Origin: SCUB01 sp041918675 | GTDB lineage: Bacteria; Pseudomonadota; Alphaproteobacteria; Rhizobiales; Xanthobacteraceae | Direction of reading: 5' to 3' | Assembly (NCBI GenBank): GCA_041918675.1 | Contig: JAYRVF010000014.1 | Coordinates: 640,213 to 704,212 of the forward strand | Length of the DNA: 64,000 bases | Shown here: one piece after another, positions 35,572 through 43,964 of the stretch | How positions within the stretch are numbered: the first letter of the stretch is position 1 | Layout: the number at the start of each line of letters is the position of its first letter | Position numbers and translations under genes: made by a program | Notes under the pieces: model-generated | Databases searched by the model: none | Seen by the model: only the letters and a program-made list of their open reading frames with translations | What the model was told of the DNA's origin: nothing

Positions 35572-35888
35572 ATGATCACCGACACCGCACCGACTGGCGG
35601 CGTGACTCCGGCCTATGGGTGCTGGTCGGCGACCTGTTTGGCGTAGCCGCCAATACCGAAGCCGAAGGCGATAGCGTCGAAATCGCGACCGTGGGCGTCT
35701 ACGAGCTGCCGACGCTCGCGAGCGCTGTCATCACGACTCGTGATCGCGTCGCCTGGGACGATACCGCTAAACAGGTAGTGCTGCCCCGCGCCGGCATGGT
35801 GCCGATCGGCGTTGCGACGGTTGCAGCGGGAAACGGAGTTACGACGGTGCGTGTCCGGCTGGACGGAGTCAGCACGATGGCCGCATGA
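35572..35888 (+). pseudogene. Frameshifted DUF2190 phage-type gene
   Basis: Frame one reads MITDTAPTGGVTPAYG; after loss of one G in the GGG run at 35617-35619 the next frame continues VLVGDLFGVAANTEAEGDS, then VEIATVGVYELP, VAWDDTAKQVV and VTTVRVRL. Together these give the DUF2190 protein found in the head modules of many phages (typically 105-115 residues). The usual first dozen residues are also not recognisable. The gene is thus a decayed prophage remnant. No other capsid gene is nearby. Confidence 0.72.
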
Positions 35889-36175
35889 GACAAAGTCGGC
35901 GCGCGCAGCGTTTGATCGGCTGCGCTACATGAGTGCTCGATGGATTGTGTTGAGAAGCCCGAATTGCGCCCTGGCACGATTCTGCCAGGGGCTCTGGGAT
36001 ACTCGTTCGTATAGGCTGCACTGAATGCTGAATCCCCGGATACTTATTCGGTGGGCCTATGCGCCTCCCCGGCCCGGCAATTCGCTGCTGGGCACCCCGG
36101 TTAGATTCTGCCGGGGCTGCTGCCTTGAAGCCCGCGATAGCCGGGCGTATTTGGAGCGGCAGCACGAGGTATTTC
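35889..36175. other. Noncoding stretch with twin 22-nt hairpins
   Basis: No gene is seen. Two hairpins of identical design lie at 35969-35990 (CCCTGG-CACGATTCTG-CCAGGG) and 36095-36116 (CCCCGG-TTAGATTCTG-CCGGGG): 6-bp stems, 10-nt loops ending GATTCTG, and a T-A to C-G covariation in the stem. The second is 60 bases before the winged-helix gene. Confidence 0.7.
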
Positions 36176-36688
36176 ATGAACGATCATGCCGACGCGAAAA
36201 CCACCGCAAAAGTCATCCCAATCGATTCTGCCAAGGCCCGTCTCGCCTCGGAACGCAAGTGGGGCAAGAAGGTGCTGGAACTGGGCTTTTGCATTGTCCC
36301 GTCGCTGCTGCTGCGCGGTCAGCGCCGCCTCGGGCTCAATGCTTCGCAGCTGGCAGTCCTGATGCACCTCGCCGATTACTGGTGGGACGTAGACCGCAAG
36401 CCTTGGCCCTCGAAGAAGTCTCTCGGCGAGCGGATGAACCTTAAACCACGCCGCGTGCAGGCTATCATCGCAGAACTTGAGAAAGCGGGCCTTGTGCAGC
36501 GGGTAAAGCGGCACAGCAAGCACCGCGGCCAGCTCAGCAACGAATATGACCTGTCAGGTCTGGTCGTTAAGCTCAAGGCGCTCGAACCCGAGTTCAGGAA
36601 GGCGGAGGAAGACGCGCGGGAGGCACGCCGGCAGGTTGCTCGCCCCGGCGCGCGCCTTCGCAAGACGGCACGCGTGCCGGCTGGATAG
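36176..36688 (+). CDS. Winged helix-turn-helix protein of phage/plasmid type
   Basis: 170 residues from the ATG at 36176 (GAGG eight bases upstream). A central winged-helix domain (about 55-125) reads LNASQLAVLMHLADYWWDVD, PSKKSLGERMNLKPRRVQAII, ELEKAGLVQRVKRHSK; the flanks are basic and the C-terminus is a charged helix. This helix_turn_helix (HTH_36-like) architecture is common in replication or transcription modules of mobile elements. Its location among a DUF2190 remnant and an odd tRNA supports mobile origin. Target DNA is unknown. Confidence 0.75.
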   Translation: MNDHADAKTTAKVIPIDSAKARLASERKWGKKVLELGFCIVPSLLLRGQRRLGLNASQLAVLMHLADYWWDVDRKPWPSKKSLGERMNLKPRRVQAIIAELEKAGLVQRVKRHSKHRGQLSNEYDLSGLVVKLKALEPEFRKAEEDAREARRQVARPGARLRKTARVPAG

Positions 36689-36696
36689 GAGGTTTT

Positions 36697-36805
36697 CGCG
36701 GCGTAGCTCAGCTGGATAGAGCACCCTGCTATCTGCATGCGGTGTAGATGTCGCAATTGCACTGTATGGGCAGGGAGGCCGCAGGTTCAAGTCCTGCCGC
36801 CGCGT
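36697..36805 (+). tRNA. tRNA-like gene with 42-nt anticodon loop (pseudo-tRNA or intron-bearing)
   Basis: All arms except the anticodon loop are normal: acceptor CGCGGCG (36697-36703) pairs perfectly with CGCCGCG (36798-36804), D stem GCTC/GAGC, T stem GCAGG/CCTGC with loop TTCAAGT. The anticodon stem CCCTG (36724-36728) pairs with CAGGG (36771-36775), but the loop is 42 nt instead of 7. The extra sequence folds as ATCTGCA-TGCGG-TGTAGAT (7 bp with one G-T, 36731-36749). No CCA is encoded. Anticodon cannot be assigned. It may be a decayed phage tRNA or contain a novel short intron; group I introns in bacterial tRNAs are much longer. Confidence 0.6.
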
Positions 36806-36895
36806 GGTTTTCTCCGCCGTTCAGCCTGGTCGGCGCCCCCATCGGCCACATGATGAGCGGTGGCGCTTCCACGGCTCAAGGCCGCTAGGCAGCAG

Positions 36896-37642
36896 TCAAA
36901 CCGCGTTGAGCCATTGCTGGCTGGTTACAGATCGAAGAAGCCCGATAACAAATATGGCGAGAATTCCCAGCCAAATAACGCCGAAAGCAATAGGAATTAA
37001 ACGCATCAATTTTGATACTGGGTACCGCTCTGCAAAGTATTTGGCCGTCTCGACCCTGTTTCGAATTCGAAGGAGCGGAAATGGCGGGTCGTTATTAGTA
37101 CGATGCCAATAATCCTGGACGGCTTTTTCAATTTCTTCGATTCGGTTTTCAATTTTTCGCCGCAAATAGCGGACTCGAATCAAGCTCATGCTCCAGGCAA
37201 TCGTCGTGACAAAGCCCAGAATGATGAAGGCAAGTTGAATGGGGATTTGCTGGTGAATAATAAGATTTGAGCCATACAGAGTAAGGAGGGCTGTGTTTAT
37301 TGTTCCGAATAGTCCGAAGGCGCGAAGAAAGTAGTTGTCCTCATGAAAATAATGAGCGGCAAGAGTCGTGTACTCTGTGGCGAGTAGGCTTCCATCTGAC
37401 CAATCGATTGGCTGACGCAGCGCGTTTTCGTTTTCAGCCAGCAAGCGACCCAGAGGGATTTCCAACTCGATAGCCTTCCAACGCAAGCCAGCCTCCGTTA
37501 CCTCGAAGGCGTTACGCTGTTCCAGAGTGGCGTTCAGGAGGCGAGGAAAACGAGCCAGCAATACACCGACCGTGCGACCATCCTTCAATTCGACCCACAT
37601 CGCACGGTCGTCGAAGCGCACGGCACCAACTGAGGTGGTCAT
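36896..37642 (-). CDS. DUF2442-like domain fused to a three-helix membrane domain, unknown
   Basis: 248 residues from the ATG at 37642, which has AGGA eight bases upstream. Residues 1-65 resemble DUF2442 (VRFDDRAMWVELKDGRTVGV, RNAFEVTEAGLRWKAIELEI). Then come a soluble linker, a helix pair (about 118-138 FLRAFGLFGTINTALLTLYG, about 145-170 QLAFIILGFVTTIAWSMSLI), a long charged coiled-coil-like stretch (RVRYLRRKIENRIEEIEKAV) and a third helix near the end (IPIAFGVIWLGILAIFVIGL). The gene is visibly AT-richer than its neighbours and sits between an aberrant tRNA and initiator tRNA, so it was probably acquired. The two-helix-plus-helical-tail layout recalls SLATT-type effectors, a weak resemblance only. 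Confidence 0.68.
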   Translation of the reverse strand: MTTSVGAVRFDDRAMWVELKDGRTVGVLLARFPRLLNATLEQRNAFEVTEAGLRWKAIELEIPLGRLLAENENALRQPIDWSDGSLLATEYTTLAAHYFHEDNYFLRAFGLFGTINTALLTLYGSNLIIHQQIPIQLAFIILGFVTTIAWSMSLIRVRYLRRKIENRIEEIEKAVQDYWHRTNNDPPFPLLRIRNRVETAKYFAERYPVSKLMRLIPIAFGVIWLGILAIFVIGLLRSVTSQQWLNAV

Positions 37643-37896
37643 GGCCAATTCCTGCAATTGAAGGATATCCGCAACCTCCGTCTAGCCGAGTTCATGCCGC
37701 CACGCGAGCACAAGCTTGAAATGCGCCGGGCGCCGATGGGATTCGGTGCCGCTGATTTCCACCGAAAGAACAGCCAGTGAACGCGACCTCTATCCCGTGT
37801 CGCATCCGTGTCGCACGGAACTGCCGGCAATGCTCGTAACCCTTTGACATGTTTCGGGTTCGCCTTGCGTTCCTTTGCAACACGGACCGCAAAAGC
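37643..37896. other. Noncoding island junction
   Basis: No supported gene. Short minus-strand frames here have no family features. Composition shifts from AT-rich on the left to genomic GC on the right towards the tRNA, as expected for the edge of an integrated segment. Confidence 0.5.
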
Positions 37897-37930
37897 AAAA
37901 CGCCGCCAAGTCTTTGACCTGACGGCGTTT
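37897..37930 (-). terminator. Rho-independent terminator of tRNA-fMet
   Basis: Read on the minus strand, AAACGCCG pairs with CGGCGTTT and is followed by TTGCTTTTGC, just four bases after the 3' end of the initiator tRNA. Confidence 0.75.
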
Positions 37931-37933
37931 ATT

Positions 37934-38228
<295 letters not shown>

Positions 38229-38559
38229 ATTCAACCTTGGCGAGGGCTCACCTGCCGCCAACCGGCACGGCGCATCCGACCCACCAAAACGTGCCGGCTT
38301 CTAACAGCCCGAGGGACGAATTGGAAGCCTTTCCTTGGGCTTGGCGGCCTCTCGCGGCGGACACTCGGAAAACGCCGAGATTTGCCCGGCTTCGGCGTCA
38401 AGACTCGGAAGGCGATCCGCCCAGCGACCTTTGGAAAACACCGAAATTTGTTCCGAGGCGCTCCTGACAGACACAGGATTTCCGCCAAGATTTGCGATTA
38501 GATCTTAAAAAAATGCAGGCCCAGGCGACCCCGGCCGGAAGACCCAGGCGGCTGCCTCG
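38229..38559. other. Noncoding stretch, no gene seen
   Basis: Only imperfect internal similarity is visible: TCGGAAAACGCCGAGATTTG at 38367 and TTGGAAAACACCGAAATTTG at 38432. No promoter, RNA or coding signal can be supported. Confidence 0.5.
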
Positions 38560-39177
38560 ATGACCACCCGCGACGACGCCCGCATGCGCGACCCCGAGAA
38601 GGAGCCCTCCGGCCCGCTCGCGCCATCGCGCCCGCTTTCGGCCGGCGAGCGCGCGCGCCATCTTGCCGGCATCCACGCCGCGCTGGAGGCGGAAGCGACG
38701 CTCCGGGAGCGGCCCGGCATTCCCGGCCTCGACTTCTACCGCGCGAGCCATGCCAAATGGCGGCGGACGCACCGCTGGCTGCGCGACGATCCCTACCGCG
38801 ACCGCGCGTCCGCGTCCCGCTCGGCGCAATGGCGCGAGGCGCTCGACCGCCTGCGCCCGGCGCGCGATCCCGAGCTGATCGAATGGCTGGTGCTGCAGGC
38901 CGAGGTCGCGCGCAACCTGGAACGCGGCATCCAGGACATGCGCCCGCGCAAGAGCGGGCCGACCTGGCTCGTCGCCTGCGAATATCTCGCCAACCGCGAG
39001 CGCAAGGCCCTCGTGCTCCTGCAATGGGCCGAGGCGGCCGCGACCGAAGGCTGCTTCACCGTCGATTCGGACTGGCACGCGCGCACGCGGGCAATTCTCG
39101 GCCGCGAACCGGCCGAATTCGGTCCCGGCGCCGGGGGCCACGAGGGCGTGCCCTGGCCTGACCGCGAGGAAGGCTGA
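38560..39177 (+). CDS. Conserved hypothetical helical protein
   Basis: 205 residues, no signal peptide or membrane helix. The composition is Arg/Ala/Glu-rich and mostly helical (SAGERARHLAGIHAALEAEA, RDPELIEWLVLQAEVARNLE, CEYLANRERKALVLLQWAEA). I do not recognise a family. It is convergent with the YkgJ-type gene, 34 bases apart, and its GC content is that of the chromosome, so it marks the end of the accessory zone. Confidence 0.65.
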   Translation: MTTRDDARMRDPEKEPSGPLAPSRPLSAGERARHLAGIHAALEAEATLRERPGIPGLDFYRASHAKWRRTHRWLRDDPYRDRASASRSAQWREALDRLRPARDPELIEWLVLQAEVARNLERGIQDMRPRKSGPTWLVACEYLANRERKALVLLQWAEAAATEGCFTVDSDWHARTRAILGREPAEFGPGAGGHEGVPWPDREEG

Positions 39178-39211
39178 CGCGCGGGCCTTTGCCCTTCCGC
39201 CCAAATCCGTA

Positions 39212-40186
39212 TCAGGTGCCGCCGAGCTCGCCGCGCGCCTTGGCGATCGCCTTGCTGAGCACGTGTTCCTGAAGCTGCAAGGTCGGCTCGTTGAACAGAA
39301 TGGCGCAAAGCCAGTCGAGCGCGAGCTTGAGCAGCACCTCGTCGTCGGTCGCGATCTCGGGCCGCATCTCCGCGGCGATCGCGTAGCGGTCGAGAAACGT
39401 CGTCTCGAACACGAAACGGCGAAAGGCGTCGAGATCGGTCGTCGCCATCATGAACATCTTGCGCGTGCGCTCGTCGGGCTCCTTGCCCCAGGGGCCGCCC
39501 AGCGTCTTCCACGAGGCGAGCTTCATCAGGATGTGGATCCAGCCGCGATTGTGCACGTCATAGGGCTCCACGCCCTGATCGGCGCGGAACTCGGCGACCG
39601 TCTGCTCCTGGGCCTCGTCGTGGCCGCGGCAATGCGGCTCCTTGACCAGAAAATAGAAATCCTCCGGCGCGTCGTGGCCCTTCATCTTCACCGAGGCAAG
39701 ACCGAGCGGATAATAGCGGCAGGCGGCCGGGCGATCCTCATAAACGGTGCAGCCCTTGACCTCGTCGAGGAAGATGCAGGCCCGCTTCGGCCCGCCCTTG
39801 TCGATGCGGCGCAGCTTGAGCACGGGCATGCCCGAGGCCTCGTGCACGGCCTCGCTGCCGATGGCGCGGCCGACCTCGCCGGGGCGCGCGCCGAGATTGC
39901 GCGACAGGCGGATGAGATCATAGGGCGTGAGCGTGATGTCGGTATCGTGGCAGCACTCGTTCCAGCACGAGACGCCCGAATGGCACTTGAAGCAGAACGA
40001 ATTCTCGCCGGACAGCCGCACCGGCAGCACAGGGCCCGCCGCAGCGCTCTTGATCGCGCCGACGATCGGAACGTCGAGGTCGGCCTCCGCCGCGCGTCGC
40101 CGCGCGTCCTCGGCGGCATCCGTTTCCTCGTCGTGCCCCGCCCGCGCGTCCTCGTCCCGGTCGATCGCCTTGTCTGAATCGGACAT
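39212..40186 (-). CDS. YkgJ-family cysteine-cluster protein
   Basis: 324 residues. The CxxCxxCC-like core FCFKCHSGVSCWNECCHDTD (about 63-82) and the second part ACIFLDEVKGCTVYEDRPAAC (about 135-155) with YYPLG are the Fe-S or zinc-binding YkgJ motif. The C-terminal half is helical. YkgJ (CxxCxxCC) proteins are putative Fe-S oxidoreductases of unknown substrate. Two RIME-like repeats separate it from the CBS gene, so it is probably transcribed on its own. It is at the border of the sulfur gene region, but a functional link is only positional. Confidence 0.85.
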   Translation of the reverse strand: MSDSDKAIDRDEDARAGHDEETDAAEDARRRAAEADLDVPIVGAIKSAAAGPVLPVRLSGENSFCFKCHSGVSCWNECCHDTDITLTPYDLIRLSRNLGARPGEVGRAIGSEAVHEASGMPVLKLRRIDKGGPKRACIFLDEVKGCTVYEDRPAACRYYPLGLASVKMKGHDAPEDFYFLVKEPHCRGHDEAQEQTVAEFRADQGVEPYDVHNRGWIHILMKLASWKTLGGPWGKEPDERTRKMFMMATTDLDAFRRFVFETTFLDRYAIAAEMRPEIATDDEVLLKLALDWLCAILFNEPTLQLQEHVLSKAIAKARGELGGT

Positions 40187-40257
40187 GATGCCTGTTCTTC
40201 GCCGTTAGCCGATGAGACGCCGGAGCCGCTACGCCCGCGCGCATTCCAAAAACCCAA

Positions 40258-40374
40258 AGCATTTGTTCCCCAGCGACGGAATCGCCCCGGGGGGACAAGG
40301 AAATGCTCCGGCGTCAAAGCCTTGAGCAAATCCCGGTCGCGAAAGCGGCGTCCACTTTCGCGGGATTTGCTCTA
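40258..40374 (-). repeat. RIME-like two-hairpin intergenic repeat, copy C
   Basis: Minus orientation. The first palindrome 40324-40372 is the best preserved: GAGCAAATCCCG with CGGGATTTGCTC and an inner GCGAAAG/CTTTCGC helix. The second palindrome (40258-40310) pairs GGAGCATTTCC with AACAAATGCT. It stands in tandem with copy D in the 386-bp gene-free stretch 40187-40572; the rest of that stretch holds nothing recognisable. Confidence 0.82.
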
Positions 40375-40461
40375 GTCCAGAACGGGCCGCGACGCAAAGC
40401 CCGCCGCGCCGGCCCGGCGACAGGCTCGGACAAGCGCCGAACCGCGGCGGCTGGCGCCGTT

Positions 40462-40575
40462 GGAGCGTCTCACGGCGAGACGGAATCATCCCGCCGGAAT
40501 GAGCCGCTCCGGAGTGAAGGCGTCGCGCAAGTCCCGGCCGCGAATGCGATGTCGAGGTTCGCGGGATTTGCTCTA
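40462..40575 (-). repeat. RIME-like two-hairpin intergenic repeat, copy D
   Basis: Minus orientation, beginning with TAGAGCAAATCCCGCG at 40575. First palindrome 40525-40573, second 40462-40512 (GGAGCGGCTC with GAGACGCTCC). Its TAG is the stop codon of the CBS-domain gene. Confidence 0.8.
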
Positions 40576-41013
40576 GCGATGCCGCGCCGCGATCACCGCG
40601 TCGCGCAGGATGTTGACCTCGTCGCGGGTTTCCATGAGCCGGGCCGCGAGCGCGTCGCGGATCGAAATCATGGCCACGACCGTGTCGCCGTCGACCGCGG
40701 GCAGATGGCGGATGCGGTTGTCGTTCATCTGCTTCTGAACGACCGACATCTCGTCGTCGAGGCGGCAGGTGATGACCTTGGCGCGCATCAGGTCGCGCAC
40801 GCGCCGGCCTTCCAGGCGAACGCCGTCCTTGGCGAAGGAGCGCACCAGATCGCGCTCGGAAATGATGCCGACGAGCTTGTGGCCGGCCTCGCATACCGGC
40901 AGCGCGCCGATGTTGAAATTGCTCAGGCGCGTCGCCACCGTCTCGATGGACTCGTCGGCCGAGCAGGTCACCAATTGCGAATTCAGCAACTTCAGATAAT
41001 CACCGACCTTCAT
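40573..41013 (-). CDS. CBS-domain pair protein
   Basis: 146 residues made almost entirely of two CBS motifs (about 10-62 and 76-130; FNIGALPVCEAGHKLVGIIS, NRIRHLPAVDGDTVVAMISI). Stand-alone CBS pairs bind adenine nucleotides (AMP, ATP, S-adenosylmethionine) and act as energy sensors. The gene lies 113 bases downstream of aprA on the same strand. Because APS reductase turns over AMP, a sensor role for sulfur oxidation is conceivable, but a strong hairpin separates the two genes. The stop codon is contributed by repeat copy D. Confidence 0.88.
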   Translation of the reverse strand: MKVGDYLKLLNSQLVTCSADESIETVATRLSNFNIGALPVCEAGHKLVGIISERDLVRSFAKDGVRLEGRRVRDLMRAKVITCRLDDEMSVVQKQMNDNRIRHLPAVDGDTVVAMISIRDALAARLMETRDEVNILRDAVIAARHR

Positions 41014-41081
41014 GCGCCGCTCCCCTTGATTTGCTCCCAGATCGTCTTGCTTGTTGCGCCCGGCTCGCGGGCGAACGACGC

Positions 41082-41115
41082 GATTGGGGCCGGACTTTTC
41101 GGCCCGGCCCCAATC
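41082..41115 (-). terminator. Perfect 12-bp stem-loop downstream of aprA
   Basis: GATTGGGGCCGG (41082-41093) pairs without mismatch with CCGGCCCCAATC (41104-41115) around a 10-nt loop, 12 bases after the aprA stop. There is no U-run on the minus strand, so it may protect the 3' end of aprBA mRNA or act as a Rho-assisted terminator. Confidence 0.6.
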
Positions 41116-41126
41116 TCACCTCGAAA

Positions 41127-43085
41127 TCAGTGCTTGCCCTGGCCGCCGTAGGTCTTCGGCACGAGGTCCTTGTGCGGAACCTTCTTGAGCGTCCACTGCT
41201 TGGTCTCGGGGTCGAAGCGCGAATTGACGAACACCTTCCAGTTGGCGTCGTCGAGCTTCGGATAGTCCGCGCGATAGTAGAAGCCGGGATAGCGGGTTTC
41301 CTCGCGGAAATGGATGTGACGCATATGCGCCTCGCCGGCCCAGAGGCGATGGTAGTTCTCCCAGGCGCGCAGGAGCTCGTGCAGATCCTTGGCGCGCATG
41401 TTGAGGCTGTCTTCCTTCAGCATCGCCAGGTAGTGCGTGGCGCGCTTGAGCATTTCGCCGTTGGTCTGGTAGAGCGTCGCGACGCCGGCGACGTACTCGT
41501 CCATGATCTTCTGCAGGCGCATCTGGAACATGCGCGGCGTGATGTAGAACGGGTTGACGTCCTCGGCGGTCGTCTTGTCCTTGTGCTCGATATAGTTGCG
41601 CACCGGACGATAGATTTCCTCCGTGATGGCCTTGATGTCGCCCTTGAGCACCGGCTTGAAGTCGGCGTTGTCGAGGCAATAACGGACCATGGTCTTGCCG
41701 GCGATGCGGCCTTCGGCGTGGCTTCCGCTCGAGAACTTGTGGCCGGAGGCGCCGACGCCGTCGCCGGCGGTGAACAGGCCGTTCACCGTGGTCATGCGGT
41801 TGTAGCCCCACTGCCATTCCGGCGGCGCGATGTCTTCCGGACCAGACACCCAGATGCCGCAGCAGCCCGAATGCGAGCCGAGCAGATAGGGCTCGGTCGG
41901 CATCAGCTCGGACACCTGCTGCTCGGGACGGATGTTGAGGCCCGCCCAGACGCCGGCCTGGCCGATGCACATGTCGAGGAAGTCTTCCCAGGCTTCCGCC
42001 TCGAGGTGCTTGACCTCCTTCGGCGTCAGCGTCTCGGCGAGCTTCTTCATCGCGGCCGGGGTGTCCATCAGGATCGGCCCGCGGCCTTCGCGCATTTCCT
42101 TGAGCATCGCGTGATTGCGCAGGCAGGCCGGCACCACGAACGCCTTGTCGTAAGGCGCGAACTCGGTGAGCATGTCCGCGTTACGGGTGACGTAGTCCTC
42201 GCCGAAGGCGTTGGTCGCCTTGGACTTGAACAGCAGGAACCAGGCGCCGACCGGACCGTAGCCGTCCTTGAAGCGGGTCGGCACGAAGCGGTTTTCCATC
42301 ATGGTGAGTTCGGCGCCGACCTCGGCCGCCATGGCGTAGGTCGATCCCGCGTTCCACACCGGATACCACACGCGGCCCATGCCCTCGCCGGTGGTGCGCG
42401 GACGGAACACGTTCACCGCGCCGCCGGCGACATTGAGGATCGCCTTGGCCTTGAAGACAAAAAGCTTGTGCTCGCGCACCGAGAAGCCGACCGCGCCGGC
42501 GATCTTGTTGGGGTTGTTGGCGTCGAGCAGGTACTTCACGATGAAGACGCGCTCGTAGATGTTCTCCATCCCCAGCGCCTTCTTGGCGGCTTCGGCGACG
42601 ATGGTCTTGTAGCCTTCGCCGTTGATCATGATCTGCCAGCGGCCCGAACGCACCGGGTTGCCGCCGTCCTTCAGCGGCTTGCCGCCGGCCTTCTGCCAGG
42701 AAGCGCCGTCGACGCGGCCGCCTTCCATTTCCTTCCAGATCGGCAGGCCCCATTCCTCGAACAGATGCACCGAATCATCGACGTGACGGCCGACGTCATA
42801 GACGAGGTCGTCGCGGGTGATGCCCATGAGGTCGGCCGAAACGTAGCGGCAATAATCCTCGGGGGAGTTCTTGGGGCCGAGATAGGTGTTGATGGCCGAC
42901 AGGCCCATCGCCACCGCGCCGGAACGATCCATCGCCGCCTTGTCGACCAGCGTGATCTTCACCTTGTCGCCCGCCCAGCGCTTGGCTTCGAACGCCGCGC
43001 CGCAGGCGGCCATGCCGCCGCCGACGATCAGGATGTCGGTTTCGATCTCGACGATTTGCGGATTACCAAAACTCGGTTCGCTCAT
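41127..43085 (-). CDS. aprA: Adenylylsulfate (APS) reductase alpha subunit
   Basis: 652 residues. The FAD domain of the succinate dehydrogenase/fumarate reductase fold starts TDILIVGGGMAACGAAFEAK; the C-terminal family block HSGCCGIWVSGPEDIAPPEW, then TVNGLFTAGDGVGASGHKFS, and the capping RRADYPKLDDANW region are as in dissimilatory AprA. It interconverts APS and sulfite plus AMP through an FAD-sulfite adduct in the cytoplasm. With aprB upstream (103-base gap) and sat and qmo genes nearby, the enzyme most likely runs oxidatively (sulfite to APS) in this alphaproteobacterium. Direction cannot be proven from sequence. Confidence 0.97.
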   Translation of the reverse strand: MSEPSFGNPQIVEIETDILIVGGGMAACGAAFEAKRWAGDKVKITLVDKAAMDRSGAVAMGLSAINTYLGPKNSPEDYCRYVSADLMGITRDDLVYDVGRHVDDSVHLFEEWGLPIWKEMEGGRVDGASWQKAGGKPLKDGGNPVRSGRWQIMINGEGYKTIVAEAAKKALGMENIYERVFIVKYLLDANNPNKIAGAVGFSVREHKLFVFKAKAILNVAGGAVNVFRPRTTGEGMGRVWYPVWNAGSTYAMAAEVGAELTMMENRFVPTRFKDGYGPVGAWFLLFKSKATNAFGEDYVTRNADMLTEFAPYDKAFVVPACLRNHAMLKEMREGRGPILMDTPAAMKKLAETLTPKEVKHLEAEAWEDFLDMCIGQAGVWAGLNIRPEQQVSELMPTEPYLLGSHSGCCGIWVSGPEDIAPPEWQWGYNRMTTVNGLFTAGDGVGASGHKFSSGSHAEGRIAGKTMVRYCLDNADFKPVLKGDIKAITEEIYRPVRNYIEHKDKTTAEDVNPFYITPRMFQMRLQKIMDEYVAGVATLYQTNGEMLKRATHYLAMLKEDSLNMRAKDLHELLRAWENYHRLWAGEAHMRHIHFREETRYPGFYYRADYPKLDDANWKVFVNSRFDPETKQWTLKKVPHKDLVPKTYGGQGKH

Positions 43086-43188
43086 TGTATTCCCCCGTCA
43101 TGCGACTCCAGGCAATCCCAGGCCCGGCCCACGCATCGTTAAAAAAGAATGCTTCGCTCGCGCCGCTCGGGCGGATCGAAAGACCGGA

Positions 43189-43614
43189 TCAAGAAATCTT
43201 GGGAAGCTGCTTGCCCTCTTCGGTGAAGAGGAGCTGGCTCTTGAGGTCGCCCCCGCCGGGCTTGTTGCCATACGGATCGATCGAGCCGACCGGCGTGGTG
43301 CGGACCGGGAACTTGAAGCGCTTCACTTCGCCGTCGCGGAACTTGATCGTCCACATGATGGCGTTGTCGGTGCGCAGCGGAATGGCGGCGCCACCCATCG
43401 GCACCCAATCCTGGAACGCGCGAACTTCAATGGCCTGCTGCGGGCAGGCCTTCACGCAGCATTGGCATTCCCAGCACTGATCCGGCTCCTGGTTGAACGC
43501 CTTCATGCGCGTGGTGTCGAGCTTCATCAGGTCGTTGGGGCAAATGTACATGCACGCCGTGACCTGACCCCCCTTGCAACCGTCACACTTCTCCGTGTGC
43601 ACGAATGTCGGCAT
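43189..43614 (-). CDS. aprB: Adenylylsulfate (APS) reductase beta subunit
   Basis: 141 residues from the ATG at 43614. Two 4Fe-4S clusters are bound by CDGCKGGQVTACMYICPNDL and CWECQCCVKACPQQAIEV; the C-terminal tail (about 80-141; FKFPVRTTPVGSIDPYGNKP) wraps around AprA in known structures. It carries electrons between the AprA flavin and the Qmo partner. It is the first gene of aprBA. No aprM membrane-anchor gene accompanies it, unlike purple sulfur bacteria. Confidence 0.97.
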   Translation of the reverse strand: MPTFVHTEKCDGCKGGQVTACMYICPNDLMKLDTTRMKAFNQEPDQCWECQCCVKACPQQAIEVRAFQDWVPMGGAAIPLRTDNAIMWTIKFRDGEVKRFKFPVRTTPVGSIDPYGNKPGGGDLKSQLLFTEEGKQLPKIS

Positions 43615-43964
43615 TACGTCCTCCCTGATCGCTTCGCGATCACTGCGAATTGCTGAAAACCAATTTTCGGAAGATCGCGCCCGCGACAGCGGCGTCGCTA
43701 TGCGAGCCCAGATCACACGGCGCCCCCCCGGGCGATCGGTCTATACGTTATATATTCATATCTTGCAATATCTGTGATAAAGAATATTCCTTTGCTGCAG
43801 CGCAAAATAGAATTCTGTTCGCGATCGCGCGCAAAAGATCGAAGTTCTCTCTACGCCAAACGCTTACGCAAATTTGTGACGGCGGCTCGCGATTCTACCG
43901 CGACACCTTCCCATCATGGCATGCCCGATCTTGAATGCCGCGTGATGTCGCCCGCGCGGTCAGG
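43615..43964. other. AT-rich upstream region of aprBA
   Basis: 350 bases without a gene. The middle part (about 43735-43900) is far richer in A and T than the surroundings. It contains the promoter candidate listed separately, a GAATATTC palindrome at 43782-43789, and the 11-mer CTATACGTTAT at 43741-43751, which recurs inverted upstream of the yeiH-type gene. Confidence 0.65.
43740..43768 (-). promoter_or_regulatory. Candidate sigma-70 promoter of aprBA
   Basis: On the minus strand TTGCAA (43763-43768) is followed after exactly 17 bases by TATAGA (43740-43745). The predicted transcript would have a leader of about 120 bases before aprB. The shared 11-mer ATAACGTATAG overlaps the -10 box, a position suited to regulation. 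Confidence 0.4.
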
